DNA of 64,000 nucleotides from SIG607 sp036307305 (GTDB lineage Bacteria; Bacillota; Clostridia; Oscillospirales; Acutalibacteraceae), in assembly GCA_036307305.1 (NCBI GenBank), contig JAXJXV010000010.1, positions 124,001 to 188,000 of the forward strand. The letters run 5' to 3'. Below the pieces are notes generated by a model that was not told where the DNA came from, made no database searches, and saw only the letters and a program-made list of their open reading frames with translations. Position 1 is the first letter of the stretch. Each line of letters begins with the position of its first letter. A program made the position numbers and the translations under genes. Positions 1 to 8,183 of the stretch are shown piece by piece.

Positions 1-3000
1 AATATAAGGTTGAAAAAGCAAACTGTGACGTTACTTTTATTGTGGCTTCTGCAACCTACGGCGGATATTGGTCCAGACGTAAAGGACAGGGCTCCATAAC
101 CCTTACTCCAAAGGTAAGTGACGAGTGGCAGACGGGTACTATTCTCTTCAACTCCGATTTCGTTGTTGAGGGTAGCTCTACCTTTAATTCTATGTTCTTT
201 AATGTATCTCTGAACAGTAATGCCGACACCGTTATCTATTTTGACGATTTCAAAATTGAAGCATTGGCTCAGCCTTATGAATCTGCAATCATTTTTGAAC
301 AGCAAAACGGTAAAGACGCTATATATGCAAAGGGTAATAAGGGAAGTGAAATTTCTTTCCCGACCGTTACACATCCCGATGAAGCTGAGTTTGACGGCTG
401 GTATCTTGATAAAGAGTGTAAAACACCCTTTACCGCGACTGTTTACGGTAAGGAAAGCGTAACTTTATACGCTAAATGGAAGAATATTCCTATGACCTTC
501 GTTGATTATCCCTACAGCACCACTAACAGCAATAACTTTGGTGTTAAGACAATGTCTATCGATAAGACTATCGGTGTGGGTTACAACGATAATGCTGCTA
601 TGCGCTTTACATTCAGAGGTGATTCTGAATATAAGGTTGACGATAAGGGTTATATCACCTATATGTACACCCGTGGAGTTATGCCCGAACATACCTTCAG
701 AACTACAAGCATTGAAGATGGAAAGATTTATAAGGTCACCTATAAATACAAGGTAGAAAACGCTAATAATGATTTCACAATCAGACTTATGTCAGGTTGG
801 GGCGAAAACTTTTGGGTGAGCGCTTGTAACAATCTTTATACAGAGGCTAATAACCTTGTAACCGAAAGCTCTACTGATTGGAAAGAATTTACAGGATACT
901 TCCTCAGCAATATTAAGGTCGACGGACAAAACCACGTTGGCTCAATGCTGTTTATGCAAATATATCAGGAAGATGCTGATATGGACACCTCTATCGACCT
1001 TCTTATAGATAACGTTCTTGTACAGCAGGTTGATTACAGTGCAGTCTTCTTTGAAGGAAACGGAGCAGACGACACCATTATTGTGGGTGATGCCGGAGAT
1101 AGCTTTACTGCACCTGTACCTACTCTCAGCAATATGCTTTTTGTTGACTGGTATGCTGATGAAGCTTTAACACAGAAATTTAATCTTACAACTATACCTG
1201 ATGGCATAGTAAAAGCTTATGCTAAGTGGAAAAACGGACCTCTCTCCTTTAAGGATTATCCACATAGCACTACTAACTCCAATACCTTCGGCGTAAAGAC
1301 AATGTCTATTGATAAGACAGTAGGCTATAACGATAGCTACGCTTTGCGCTTTAAGTTCAGAGGCAGCGACGTTTATAAGGTTGACGATAAGGGTAACGTT
1401 ACTTATATGTACGACCGCGGACAAAATCTTGACCATAGCTTTAAGGTTAACAATTTAGAGGATAATAAACTTTATAAGATTACCTATAAATACAAGGTTG
1501 AAAACGCTAATAACGATTTCGAAATCAGACCTTACTCAGCTTGGGGTGAAAACGTTTGGGTATACGCTTGTAACAGTATGTATACCGAAGCTTATAATCA
1601 CGTAACCGAAAGCTCTACGGGTTGGAAAGAGTTTACAGGCTACTTCCTCAGCAATATTAAGGACGACGGAAAAAACCACGTTGGCTCAATGCTGTTTATG
1701 CAAATATATCAGAAAGATGCTGATATGGACACCGTTATCGACCTTCTTATTGATGATATAATGATTGAAGAGAGCGATTTGCCCTACGTTAAGTTCAATT
1801 CCACCGAAACTCAGTATACACTGTGTGTAGGAAAAGCAGGGGATGAAATCAAGTACCCGACTCCCAAGGTTGTCTTCGGTACTGATTTTGACGGCTGGTA
1901 TCTTGATAAAGGGTTTTCTAAACCCTTTACTCAGACCACTTTTACTGCCGATACCTTCCTTCAGATTTACGCTAAAACAGTTCCGTCAAAGGTACTCACA
2001 TATACCATTGAGAATTATTGGGCAACTCCGCACGGAACTACAAACGGCGCTTATCATCTCGTAGATGCAGAAAGAGTTAAATCCGATTCTGCTTATTCAG
2101 GTGATTATGTAATTGAATTTGACCGCAGAAATGGTATTTCTGCTATTTCAGGCGCTGTTATTGAGGAAGGTGCTGATAAATTTGCCGTTCAGGATGGCGT
2201 AAACTATATTGCAACGGTCAGATATAAGGTTGTTGTTCCAAGTACGGTAACTACCACAATTTCCTTTAAGACTGCTCACCACTATAATTTGTGGGGTAAA
2301 TATTCTTCTGTTGCTCCATCTCTGTCAATACTGCCTACCGAAGAGACTGGAGTATGGAAAACAGCTACATTTGTAATCGATTCTTCCAAGAGAATTATTG
2401 ACAAAGAAGTAGATGACTACAGGACCTTGTTCGTTACTGTGGGCGGCGGTATCGGTGGCGTACTTCATATTGATGATATTTCTATAGAAGCAATACCCGA
2501 TGGTAAAACAGCCGTTTATATTCACAATAACGGATGTAAGGATATTCCGCAGATATTAATTGGTAGAGAGGGAGAAAGCTTTGCCAATAAGGTTCCTACT
2601 TCACCTTCTATGAAGGGCTACGTATTCAGAGGCTACTATATCAAACAGGCAGACGGCAGTATGAAGCAGCTTACCACAGAGGAACTTAAGTACACTAAAA
2701 ATCCTCTTATTGTTTATGCAACATTCATAAAGAGTGAGATAAAGCAAACCTTTGAACAGGATTACGTTAATCTTATTAACAATGCTCCCGAGTATTCTCT
2801 TTATGACTTTGACTTTGAGTTATATGATAAGCTTAAAGATGGTAATTCTGCCGATAACGTAACCTCAGGCAGATACAGTATGCACCGTAAAGGTCTTAAC
2901 TATACCGTTGAACGCTTCTCAGTGCTTACGATGGGTAACAATATTGAGGCTAATGAAAAGTATAAAATTACCTTTAAGGTTAAGATTGGTAAATATCTGC

Positions 3001-3479
3001 ATACAGACGGCGCTATCAAACTTGCAAATATCAGAACCTATAGCTATGCTTGGGCAACCTCAGGTGAAGTTAAATCTGTGGTAGCCATTAAGGATATAGC
3101 AGACGGACAGTGGCATGAAGTAAGCTTCACATTTGCTTCGGTAGAATCGTTTATAGCGTTGCAGACCCCTGGTTATGTTGAACTGTTTATAGACGATATT
3201 ACCCTTACGCTTCTTGACAGCAGCGCAGAGCTTTCCAAAGAGCCTGAGTTTACAGAGTACGTACCTGTAAAGCGCGACCTTGTTACAGGCGAAGTGCTTG
3301 AAACCGATGAAAGTATGATTGATATTATGACCATCGTTGACAGCACTCTCAGGGAAGAGGATTTTGCAAATTCCGCTAACCTTACAATATACATCATTAT
3401 CGGCGCGGCTGCTCTTCTGGTTATTGGGGCGGGAGTCGTTCTCATAGTGATTATGAAGAAGAAAAAGAAAGCTATATAA
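1..3479 (+). CDS. Cell-surface multimodular protein with InlB-type repeats and carbohydrate-binding-like modules (5' end outside window)
   Basis: The frame is open from base 3 with no stop, so the true start lies upstream. The product alternates beta-rich modules resembling carbohydrate-binding domains (about 490-1030, 1240-1765, 1990-2490, 2740-3215) with InlB/Listeria-Bacteroides repeats, recognised by FDGWYLD...LYAKW-like cores (about 280-480, 1040-1235, 1780-1980, 2505-2735). The C-terminus has one hydrophobic helix (about 3380-3456) and a lysine-rich tail, so it is a membrane-anchored extracellular protein without an LPXTG signal. The first two binding modules are near duplicates. It is followed 13 bases downstream by a GH16 lipoprotein with a good RBS, so the two are probably co-transcribed and act on the same glycan. 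No catalytic domain is visible in the part present; binding specificity is unknown. Confidence 0.8.
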   Translation, partial: YKVEKANCDVTFIVASATYGGYWSRRKGQGSITLTPKVSDEWQTGTILFNSDFVVEGSSTFNSMFFNVSLNSNADTVIYFDDFKIEALAQPYESAIIFEQQNGKDAIYAKGNKGSEISFPTVTHPDEAEFDGWYLDKECKTPFTATVYGKESVTLYAKWKNIPMTFVDYPYSTTNSNNFGVKTMSIDKTIGVGYNDNAAMRFTFRGDSEYKVDDKGYITYMYTRGVMPEHTFRTTSIEDGKIYKVTYKYKVENANNDFTIRLMSGWGENFWVSACNNLYTEANNLVTESSTDWKEFTGYFLSNIKVDGQNHVGSMLFMQIYQEDADMDTSIDLLIDNVLVQQVDYSAVFFEGNGADDTIIVGDAGDSFTAPVPTLSNMLFVDWYADEALTQKFNLTTIPDGIVKAYAKWKNGPLSFKDYPHSTTNSNTFGVKTMSIDKTVGYNDSYALRFKFRGSDVYKVDDKGNVTYMYDRGQNLDHSFKVNNLEDNKLYKITYKYKVENANNDFEIRPYSAWGENVWVYACNSMYTEAYNHVTESSTGWKEFTGYFLSNIKDDGKNHVGSMLFMQIYQKDADMDTVIDLLIDDIMIEESDLPYVKFNSTETQYTLCVGKAGDEIKYPTPKVVFGTDFDGWYLDKGFSKPFTQTTFTADTFLQIYAKTVPSKVLTYTIENYWATPHGTTNGAYHLVDAERVKSDSAYSGDYVIEFDRRNGISAISGAVIEEGADKFAVQDGVNYIATVRYKVVVPSTVTTTISFKTAHHYNLWGKYSSVAPSLSILPTEETGVWKTATFVIDSSKRIIDKEVDDYRTLFVTVGGGIGGVLHIDDISIEAIPDGKTAVYIHNNGCKDIPQILIGREGESFANKVPTSPSMKGYVFRGYYIKQADGSMKQLTTEELKYTKNPLIVYATFIKSEIKQTFEQDYVNLINNAPEYSLYDFDFELYDKLKDGNSADNVTSGRYSMHRKGLNYTVERFSVLTMGNNIEANEKYKITFKVKIGKYLHTDGAIKLANIRTYSYAWATSGEVKSVVAIKDIADGQWHEVSFTFASVESFIALQTPGYVELFIDDITLTLLDSSAELSKEPEFTEYVPVKRDLVTGEVLETDESMIDIMTIVDSTLREEDFANSANLTIYIIIGAAALLVIGAGVVLIVIMKKKKKAI
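488..1770 (+). repeat. Tandem duplication of a binding module plus InlB repeat (period about 745-750 bp)
   Basis: The stretch starting near 490 recurs near 1240 with high nucleotide identity. For example the block around 931-975 reappears at about 1675-1719 almost unchanged. The offset changes from 750 to 744 because of a 6-base indel near 570. It encodes two successive binding-like modules and suggests a recent intragenic duplication. Confidence 0.85.
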
Positions 3480-3492
3480 GGAGGAAGTTAAA

Positions 3493-5391
3493 ATGAAAAT
3501 GAAAAGATTAATTTGTATTGTTTTAGCTGTCCTTATGGTGCTGTCTGTGGCAGGTTGCGGCGGTGTAAACAGAGGTAACTGTCTTGCCTATAGCTTTGAT
3601 GAGGAAGGAACCTTTATATATAGTGTGGTTTATCCTATTCTTACCACCAATCCCGTTACGGACGGAGCAAAGTCAATTCGTCTTGCTATAAAAGAAAAAA
3701 TGGGCGCTGAAAAGGTAGTTTATACTGACGACGCTACAGAGGAAGACGAGAACGGATACGAAATTCTTGTGGGCAATACCGCCCGTGAGGCTTCTGCGAC
3801 AGCTTTAGAGCGTCTTAAAGAAAACCGTGTAAACTGTTCTCAGGACTTTATTATAAAGGTTATCGGCAATCAGATATGTATAACTGCATTGACCGATGAA
3901 ATGGTGGGAATAGCTGCCGATTGGTTTGTAGAAAATTTTTGTCAGAGCGAAAGAAGCTGGACAAAGCTTAAAAAGAACTACGAATTTATATATGCTCCTC
4001 AGTTTAATGAGGTAGAGGAAAATAAAGATGAAAAACAGTATATGAACATCGTCAGCGAAGCTGACCTTGGTACCTACAGCGTAGTTATTCCTACAGTTTC
4101 TACTCTTATTTCCTCCTATGCTGCCGAGGGCATTGAAAATTACTATAAGCAGAACGGCTACGACTTCAAGTTCTACAGAGAAAAGGAAGAAGAGAATAAA
4201 TACGAAATTCTTCTTGGTGACTGTGACAGACCCGAAAGTAATTCCGTTAAGGTTGACGGCGATAACTACGTTATTAAGGTAGTAGGTACAAAGGTTGTCG
4301 TTAAGGGCGGTAACGACCTTTCTACAAGAACGGCTGGTGAGTACCTGCTGAACGAAATTAAAAAGGCTAAGGACGGTAAAGGCTTTAACTGGAGCGACGG
4401 TTATACAGTTAACGGCAAGTACGATGCTAAATCGGATGGTGAATACCGTCTTACCTGGGGTGATGAATTTAACGGTTCAAAGCTGGACGTTTCTCAGTGG
4501 AGCAGATACAGTGGCTATAGCTTTAAAAACGGCTCTTCCAGTCTTGGCGGTACCCGTTATAAGTATACAACCGATTATGCTGATGCGGAAAATCTGGCAG
4601 GTCTTTCAGGTGTTACCTATAAAAAACCGCACTTCGTTTCTGACGGCAGTCTTGTACTCACTACACAGAGAATAAGCGACGTGGATTTTTTGGAAACCGA
4701 AATTTCAACCTATAAGAATATGGTTTATCGTTACGGCTTCACTGAAATCAAGGCACAACTTGCTCCTTCTCCTGCTTATTCTGGATTATGGGCAAACGGC
4801 GGTCTTACCGATAGACCTGAAATGCTGGAGCGTTTCGGTAAAGAAATCACAAGAAACTGTATGACCGAAATTGACCTTTTGGAAAACTTCGGCGCTACCC
4901 ATCAGTATGCCTCCAACGTTCACGTTTGGTGGAGTGAGTACGATAAAAACGGAACTCAGTCTAATTTAGGTCATACCTCTCTTGACGGTACTAGCGCTTA
5001 TTCAGGCGCTTCTACCAATAATAAGGTGTATAAACATCCAGAGCTTCTTTGCGATGATTATCATTTATATTCTTTCTATTGGGATAGTGATTGCATACAG
5101 TTCGCCTTTGACGGAAAGATTTATCTTGACTATCAGTATAAAGATAATCAGTCCACCTCCATTCACTGCCTTATGAATTATTTGATTTTAAGCGTAGGTA
5201 TGGGTAATCCTTCTTATGGCTGGAGCTATAAAAAAGACGAGCATGAAAGTTATTATGAGTTTAAGATAGATTACGTAAGAGTCTATCAGAATCCTGCAAC
5301 GAATGCTCAGATGATTAAGGCTTGGCCTGAGTATCAGGAGACGGGAACGAGAACAATTGTGTTCCCACAGAATCCCTTAACAATTTCATAA
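3493..5391 (+). CDS. GH16 family beta-glucanase-like lipoprotein
   Basis: 632 residues. A lipoprotein signal ends in LSVAGC (Cys22), so the protein should be anchored on the outer face of the membrane. Residues about 40-165 and 185-295 form two related alpha/beta repeats, each with a YEILVG/YEILLG strand; these resemble the non-catalytic N-terminal domains of bacterial hexosaminidases. The GH16 catalytic domain follows (about 315-610) with the signature EIDLLE at 459-464: nucleophile Glu459, Asp461 and acid/base Glu464 are all present. GH16 enzymes cleave beta-1,3/1,4-glucans, galactans or xyloglucan; the exact substrate cannot be read here. The start is supported by aaggagga 5 bases upstream. 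It is followed directly by a strong terminator, closing the operon with the surface protein. Confidence 0.88.
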   Translation: MKMKRLICIVLAVLMVLSVAGCGGVNRGNCLAYSFDEEGTFIYSVVYPILTTNPVTDGAKSIRLAIKEKMGAEKVVYTDDATEEDENGYEILVGNTAREASATALERLKENRVNCSQDFIIKVIGNQICITALTDEMVGIAADWFVENFCQSERSWTKLKKNYEFIYAPQFNEVEENKDEKQYMNIVSEADLGTYSVVIPTVSTLISSYAAEGIENYYKQNGYDFKFYREKEEENKYEILLGDCDRPESNSVKVDGDNYVIKVVGTKVVVKGGNDLSTRTAGEYLLNEIKKAKDGKGFNWSDGYTVNGKYDAKSDGEYRLTWGDEFNGSKLDVSQWSRYSGYSFKNGSSSLGGTRYKYTTDYADAENLAGLSGVTYKKPHFVSDGSLVLTTQRISDVDFLETEISTYKNMVYRYGFTEIKAQLAPSPAYSGLWANGGLTDRPEMLERFGKEITRNCMTEIDLLENFGATHQYASNVHVWWSEYDKNGTQSNLGHTSLDGTSAYSGASTNNKVYKHPELLCDDYHLYSFYWDSDCIQFAFDGKIYLDYQYKDNQSTSIHCLMNYLILSVGMGNPSYGWSYKKDEHESYYEFKIDYVRVYQNPATNAQMIKAWPEYQETGTRTIVFPQNPLTIS

Positions 5392-5398
5392 CTTAAAA

Positions 5399-5433
5399 AA
5401 AGAGCTTACTTCACACGAAGTAAGCTCTTTTAA
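5399..5433 (+). terminator. Intrinsic terminator after the GH16 lipoprotein gene
   Basis: A 12-bp stem (AGAGCTTACTTC / GAAGTAAGCTCT) around an ACAC loop is followed by TTTT, directly after the stop codon. Confidence 0.9.
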
Positions 5434-5444
5434 TCTGCTTTTTC

Positions 5445-5477
5445 TTTACTTATGATGTTTTTGTGGTATAATATAAT
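5445..5477 (+). promoter_or_regulatory. Candidate uvrB promoter
   Basis: Two overlapping TATAAT-like -10 elements (5467-5472 and 5472-5477) with only a weak TTTACT -35 at 5445-5450. It lies between a terminator and the uvrB leader. Confidence 0.5.
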
Positions 5478-5485
5478 GGAATAGA

Positions 5486-5519
5486 TTAACGAGCCTCTCT
5501 TTACAAGAGAGCCTGTTAA
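5486..5519 (+). promoter_or_regulatory. Stem-loop in the uvrB leader
   Basis: TTAAC (5486-5490) pairs with GTTAA (5515-5519) and CTCTCT (5495-5500) pairs with AGAGAG (5506-5511) around a TTACA loop. It ends four bases before the Shine-Dalgarno sequence. It could be an operator (dyad symmetry just after the -10) or an RNA element; I cannot tell which. It does not match the usual Gram-positive LexA box. Confidence 0.45.
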
Positions 5520-5537
5520 TAGAAAGGAGTGAGACAA

Positions 5538-7496
5538 GTGCCGGATAAGTTTATTTTACATTCGGCTTACAAACCTACAGGCGATCAGCCGAAAGCGATT
5601 GAAAAATTAGTTGAAGGCTTAAATCGCGGTGATAAAGAGCAGGTTTTGCTGGGTGTTACCGGTTCGGGAAAGACCTTTACAATGGCTAATATTATTGAAA
5701 AAGTTAACCGTCCGACCCTAGTTCTCGCTCACAACAAAACCCTTGCTGCGCAACTTTGCAGTGAGTTCCGCGAATTCTTCCCTAACAATGCGGTGGAATA
5801 CTTTGTATCCTATTACGACTATTATCAGCCTGAGGCCTATCTGCCCGGTACTGACACCTATATTGAAAAGGATTCGGCAATTAACGATGAAATAGACAAG
5901 CTTCGTCACAGTGCCACCTGCGCTCTTTCTGAACGCAGAGACGTAATTATAGTTGCATCAGTTTCCTGTATATATACTCTGGGCGACCCTATTGACTACA
6001 GAGAGATGGTGATTTCGCTTAGAACGGGTATGCAACGGGAACGGGACTGGCTTATAAGACGGCTTATTGTTTTGCAGTACGAACGAAACGATATTAATTT
6101 CGTGCGAAATAAATTCAGAGTAAGAGGGGATACCGTTGATATTTACCCTGCATACTCATACGAAAATGCCGTAAGGGTTGAATTTTTCGGTGACGAAATT
6201 GACAGAATTTGCGAAATAAATACTCTTACGGGTGAGGTTAAGAAAACCTTAAGTCATATTGCTATTTATCCCGCTTCCCATTATATTATCGGTGAGGAAA
6301 AGATGGAAAAAGGGATAAAGCGGATACTTGCCGAAATGGAGGACAGGGAGAAGGAGTTTATTGAAGAAGGAAAACTGATTGAAGCGCAGCGAATCAGACA
6401 GCGTACTGAGTATGATGTTGAAATGCTTAAAGAGGTGGGAACCTGTAAGGGTATTGAAAACTATTCGGGTGTGCTTTCGGGCAGAGAAAGAGGAAGCACT
6501 CCCTCCACCCTGCTTGATTATTTTCCTGATGATTTTGTGCTTTTTGTAGATGAATCCCACGTTACACTGCCTCAGGTAAGGGGTATGTACGGCGGTGACA
6601 GGGCAAGAAAGTCTAATCTTATAGAATACGGCTTTCGTCTGCCCTCAGCCTTTGATAACAGACCTCTTAATTTTGAAGAATTCTATTCTCATATTAATCA
6701 GGCAATATTCGTTTCGGCTACCCCCGGAGATTTTGAAAAGGGCGTAGCGGCGCAGATAGTACAGCAGGTTATTCGTCCTACGGGACTGCTTGACCCTGAA
6801 ATATCGGTTCGTCCAAGTGAAAATCAGATTGACGACCTTATTTCAGAAATAAATATACGAATAGAAAGAAAAGAAAGGGTACTTGTTACAACTCTGACTA
6901 AAAAAATGGCAGAGGACCTTACCGATTATCTTAATAACGTTTCCATTAAGGTAAGATATATGCATCACGATATTGATACCATTGAGCGTATGGAAATTAT
7001 AAGGGATTTGCGAAAAGGTGAGTTCGACGTCCTCGTTGGTATTAATCTGCTTCGTGAGGGACTTGATATCCCCGAGGTTAGTCTTGTTGCTATTCTTGAT
7101 GCGGATAAAGAGGGCTTTTTGCGAAGTGAGTCCTCCCTTATACAGACTATTGGACGCGCGGCAAGAAATTCACAGGGCAGTGTAATAATGTACGCTGACT
7201 CTGTAACCAGAAGTATGGAAGCGGCAATCAACGAAACACATAGAAGACGAGAAATACAAACTGCTTATAATGAGGCTCATTCCATCGTACCTAAGACAAT
7301 TATTAAGGACGTAAGAGAAATACTTGAAATTTCGGGCAAGAGCGCGGGAGAACAGAAAAAGAAGCGTCTTACTAAGGCTGAAAAGGAAAAGGAAATAGCC
7401 GTTCTTACTCAGCAGATGAAGGAAGCGGCAAAGCTGCTTGAATTTGAACACGCGGCAATGCTTCGTGATAAAATACAAAAGCTAAAAGGTGAATGA
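5538..7496 (+). CDS. uvrB: Excinuclease ABC subunit B (UvrB)
   Basis: About 652 residues, normal length for UvrB, the helicase-like damage-verification subunit of nucleotide excision repair. Visible hallmarks are the N-terminal YKPTGDQPKAI motif, Walker A GVTGSGKT (about 39-46), the beta-hairpin motif YYDYYQPEAY, DESHVTLPQ, the C-terminal helicase motifs (GINLLREGLDIPEV, QTIGRAARN) and a C-terminal UVR motif that binds UvrC. The GTG at 5538 is preferred over the GTG at 5529 because AAGGAG lies 8 bases before it, whereas the earlier codon overlaps the Shine-Dalgarno. uvrA follows after one intervening esterase gene; uvrC is not in the window. Confidence 0.97.
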   Translation: MPDKFILHSAYKPTGDQPKAIEKLVEGLNRGDKEQVLLGVTGSGKTFTMANIIEKVNRPTLVLAHNKTLAAQLCSEFREFFPNNAVEYFVSYYDYYQPEAYLPGTDTYIEKDSAINDEIDKLRHSATCALSERRDVIIVASVSCIYTLGDPIDYREMVISLRTGMQRERDWLIRRLIVLQYERNDINFVRNKFRVRGDTVDIYPAYSYENAVRVEFFGDEIDRICEINTLTGEVKKTLSHIAIYPASHYIIGEEKMEKGIKRILAEMEDREKEFIEEGKLIEAQRIRQRTEYDVEMLKEVGTCKGIENYSGVLSGRERGSTPSTLLDYFPDDFVLFVDESHVTLPQVRGMYGGDRARKSNLIEYGFRLPSAFDNRPLNFEEFYSHINQAIFVSATPGDFEKGVAAQIVQQVIRPTGLLDPEISVRPSENQIDDLISEINIRIERKERVLVTTLTKKMAEDLTDYLNNVSIKVRYMHHDIDTIERMEIIRDLRKGEFDVLVGINLLREGLDIPEVSLVAILDADKEGFLRSESSLIQTIGRAARNSQGSVIMYADSVTRSMEAAINETHRRREIQTAYNEAHSIVPKTIIKDVREILEISGKSAGEQKKKRLTKAEKEKEIAVLTQQMKEAAKLLEFEHAAMLRDKIQKLKGE

Positions 7497-7497
7497 T

Positions 7498-8172
7498 ATG
7501 AATTATACTGAAAATATTTTTGAATTCGACGGCGGAAAAATGAATTATGCCGTTTACACACCAATGGAAAAGGGAGATTATCCCTTGCTTGTTTATCTAC
7601 ACGGCGCAGGGGAAAGAGGTCTTAATATCTCCCACCTTACCAGACACGGAATACCAAAGCTTTTAAGCGAGGGTAAGGAATTTCCTGCTGTTATAGTTAC
7701 GCCTCAGTGTCCTGCCGACAGAGTATGGGATAATATGGTGGTACAGGTAAAGGCTATTATTGACATTGTTGTCAGTGAATATGAAATAAAAAAGGACAGA
7801 ATATGTATTACAGGCTCAAGTATGGGTGGCTTCGGTACCTGGATGATGGGACTTACCTATCCTGATTTCTTTTCCGCAATAGGTCCTGTAGCAGGCGGCG
7901 GTATGTCATGGCGTACTACTAAGCTTAAGAATACCCCTGTTTTTGCTGTTCACGGGGATAAGGACAGTTGCGTTCCTTATATCTACTCTCAGCTTATGGT
8001 GGACGGTGTAAACCGAAACGGCGGAAAGGCTGTACTCAAAGCGGCTGAAGGCTGTGAGCATAACGACGGTATTGATTACGCTTACAGAAGCACCGAGCTT
8101 GTTGAGTGGCTTTTAAGTCAGCGAAGAACTGATTTTACACCCATAGAGGAACCTTTTGCACATTTATTTTAA
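7498..8172 (+). CDS. Alpha/beta-hydrolase esterase (PHB depolymerase/phospholipase-carboxylesterase-like)
   Basis: 224 residues. The oxyanion region YLHGAGERG (34-42), nucleophile elbow GSSMG (106-110, Ser108), VHGDKD (likely acid) and CEHND (likely catalytic His) give a complete hydrolase triad. There is no signal peptide, so it is cytosolic. It resembles the COG4099-type peptidase/esterase group; the substrate is unknown. An in-frame ATG at 7489 lies inside uvrB; the ATG at 7498 is preferred because of the upstream aaaggtg. It sits between uvrB and uvrA, apparently in the same operon, with no obvious link to DNA repair. Confidence 0.85.
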   Translation: MNYTENIFEFDGGKMNYAVYTPMEKGDYPLLVYLHGAGERGLNISHLTRHGIPKLLSEGKEFPAVIVTPQCPADRVWDNMVVQVKAIIDIVVSEYEIKKDRICITGSSMGGFGTWMMGLTYPDFFSAIGPVAGGGMSWRTTKLKNTPVFAVHGDKDSCVPYIYSQLMVDGVNRNGGKAVLKAAEGCEHNDGIDYAYRSTELVEWLLSQRRTDFTPIEEPFAHLF

Positions 8173-8183
8173 AGAGGGTTAAA

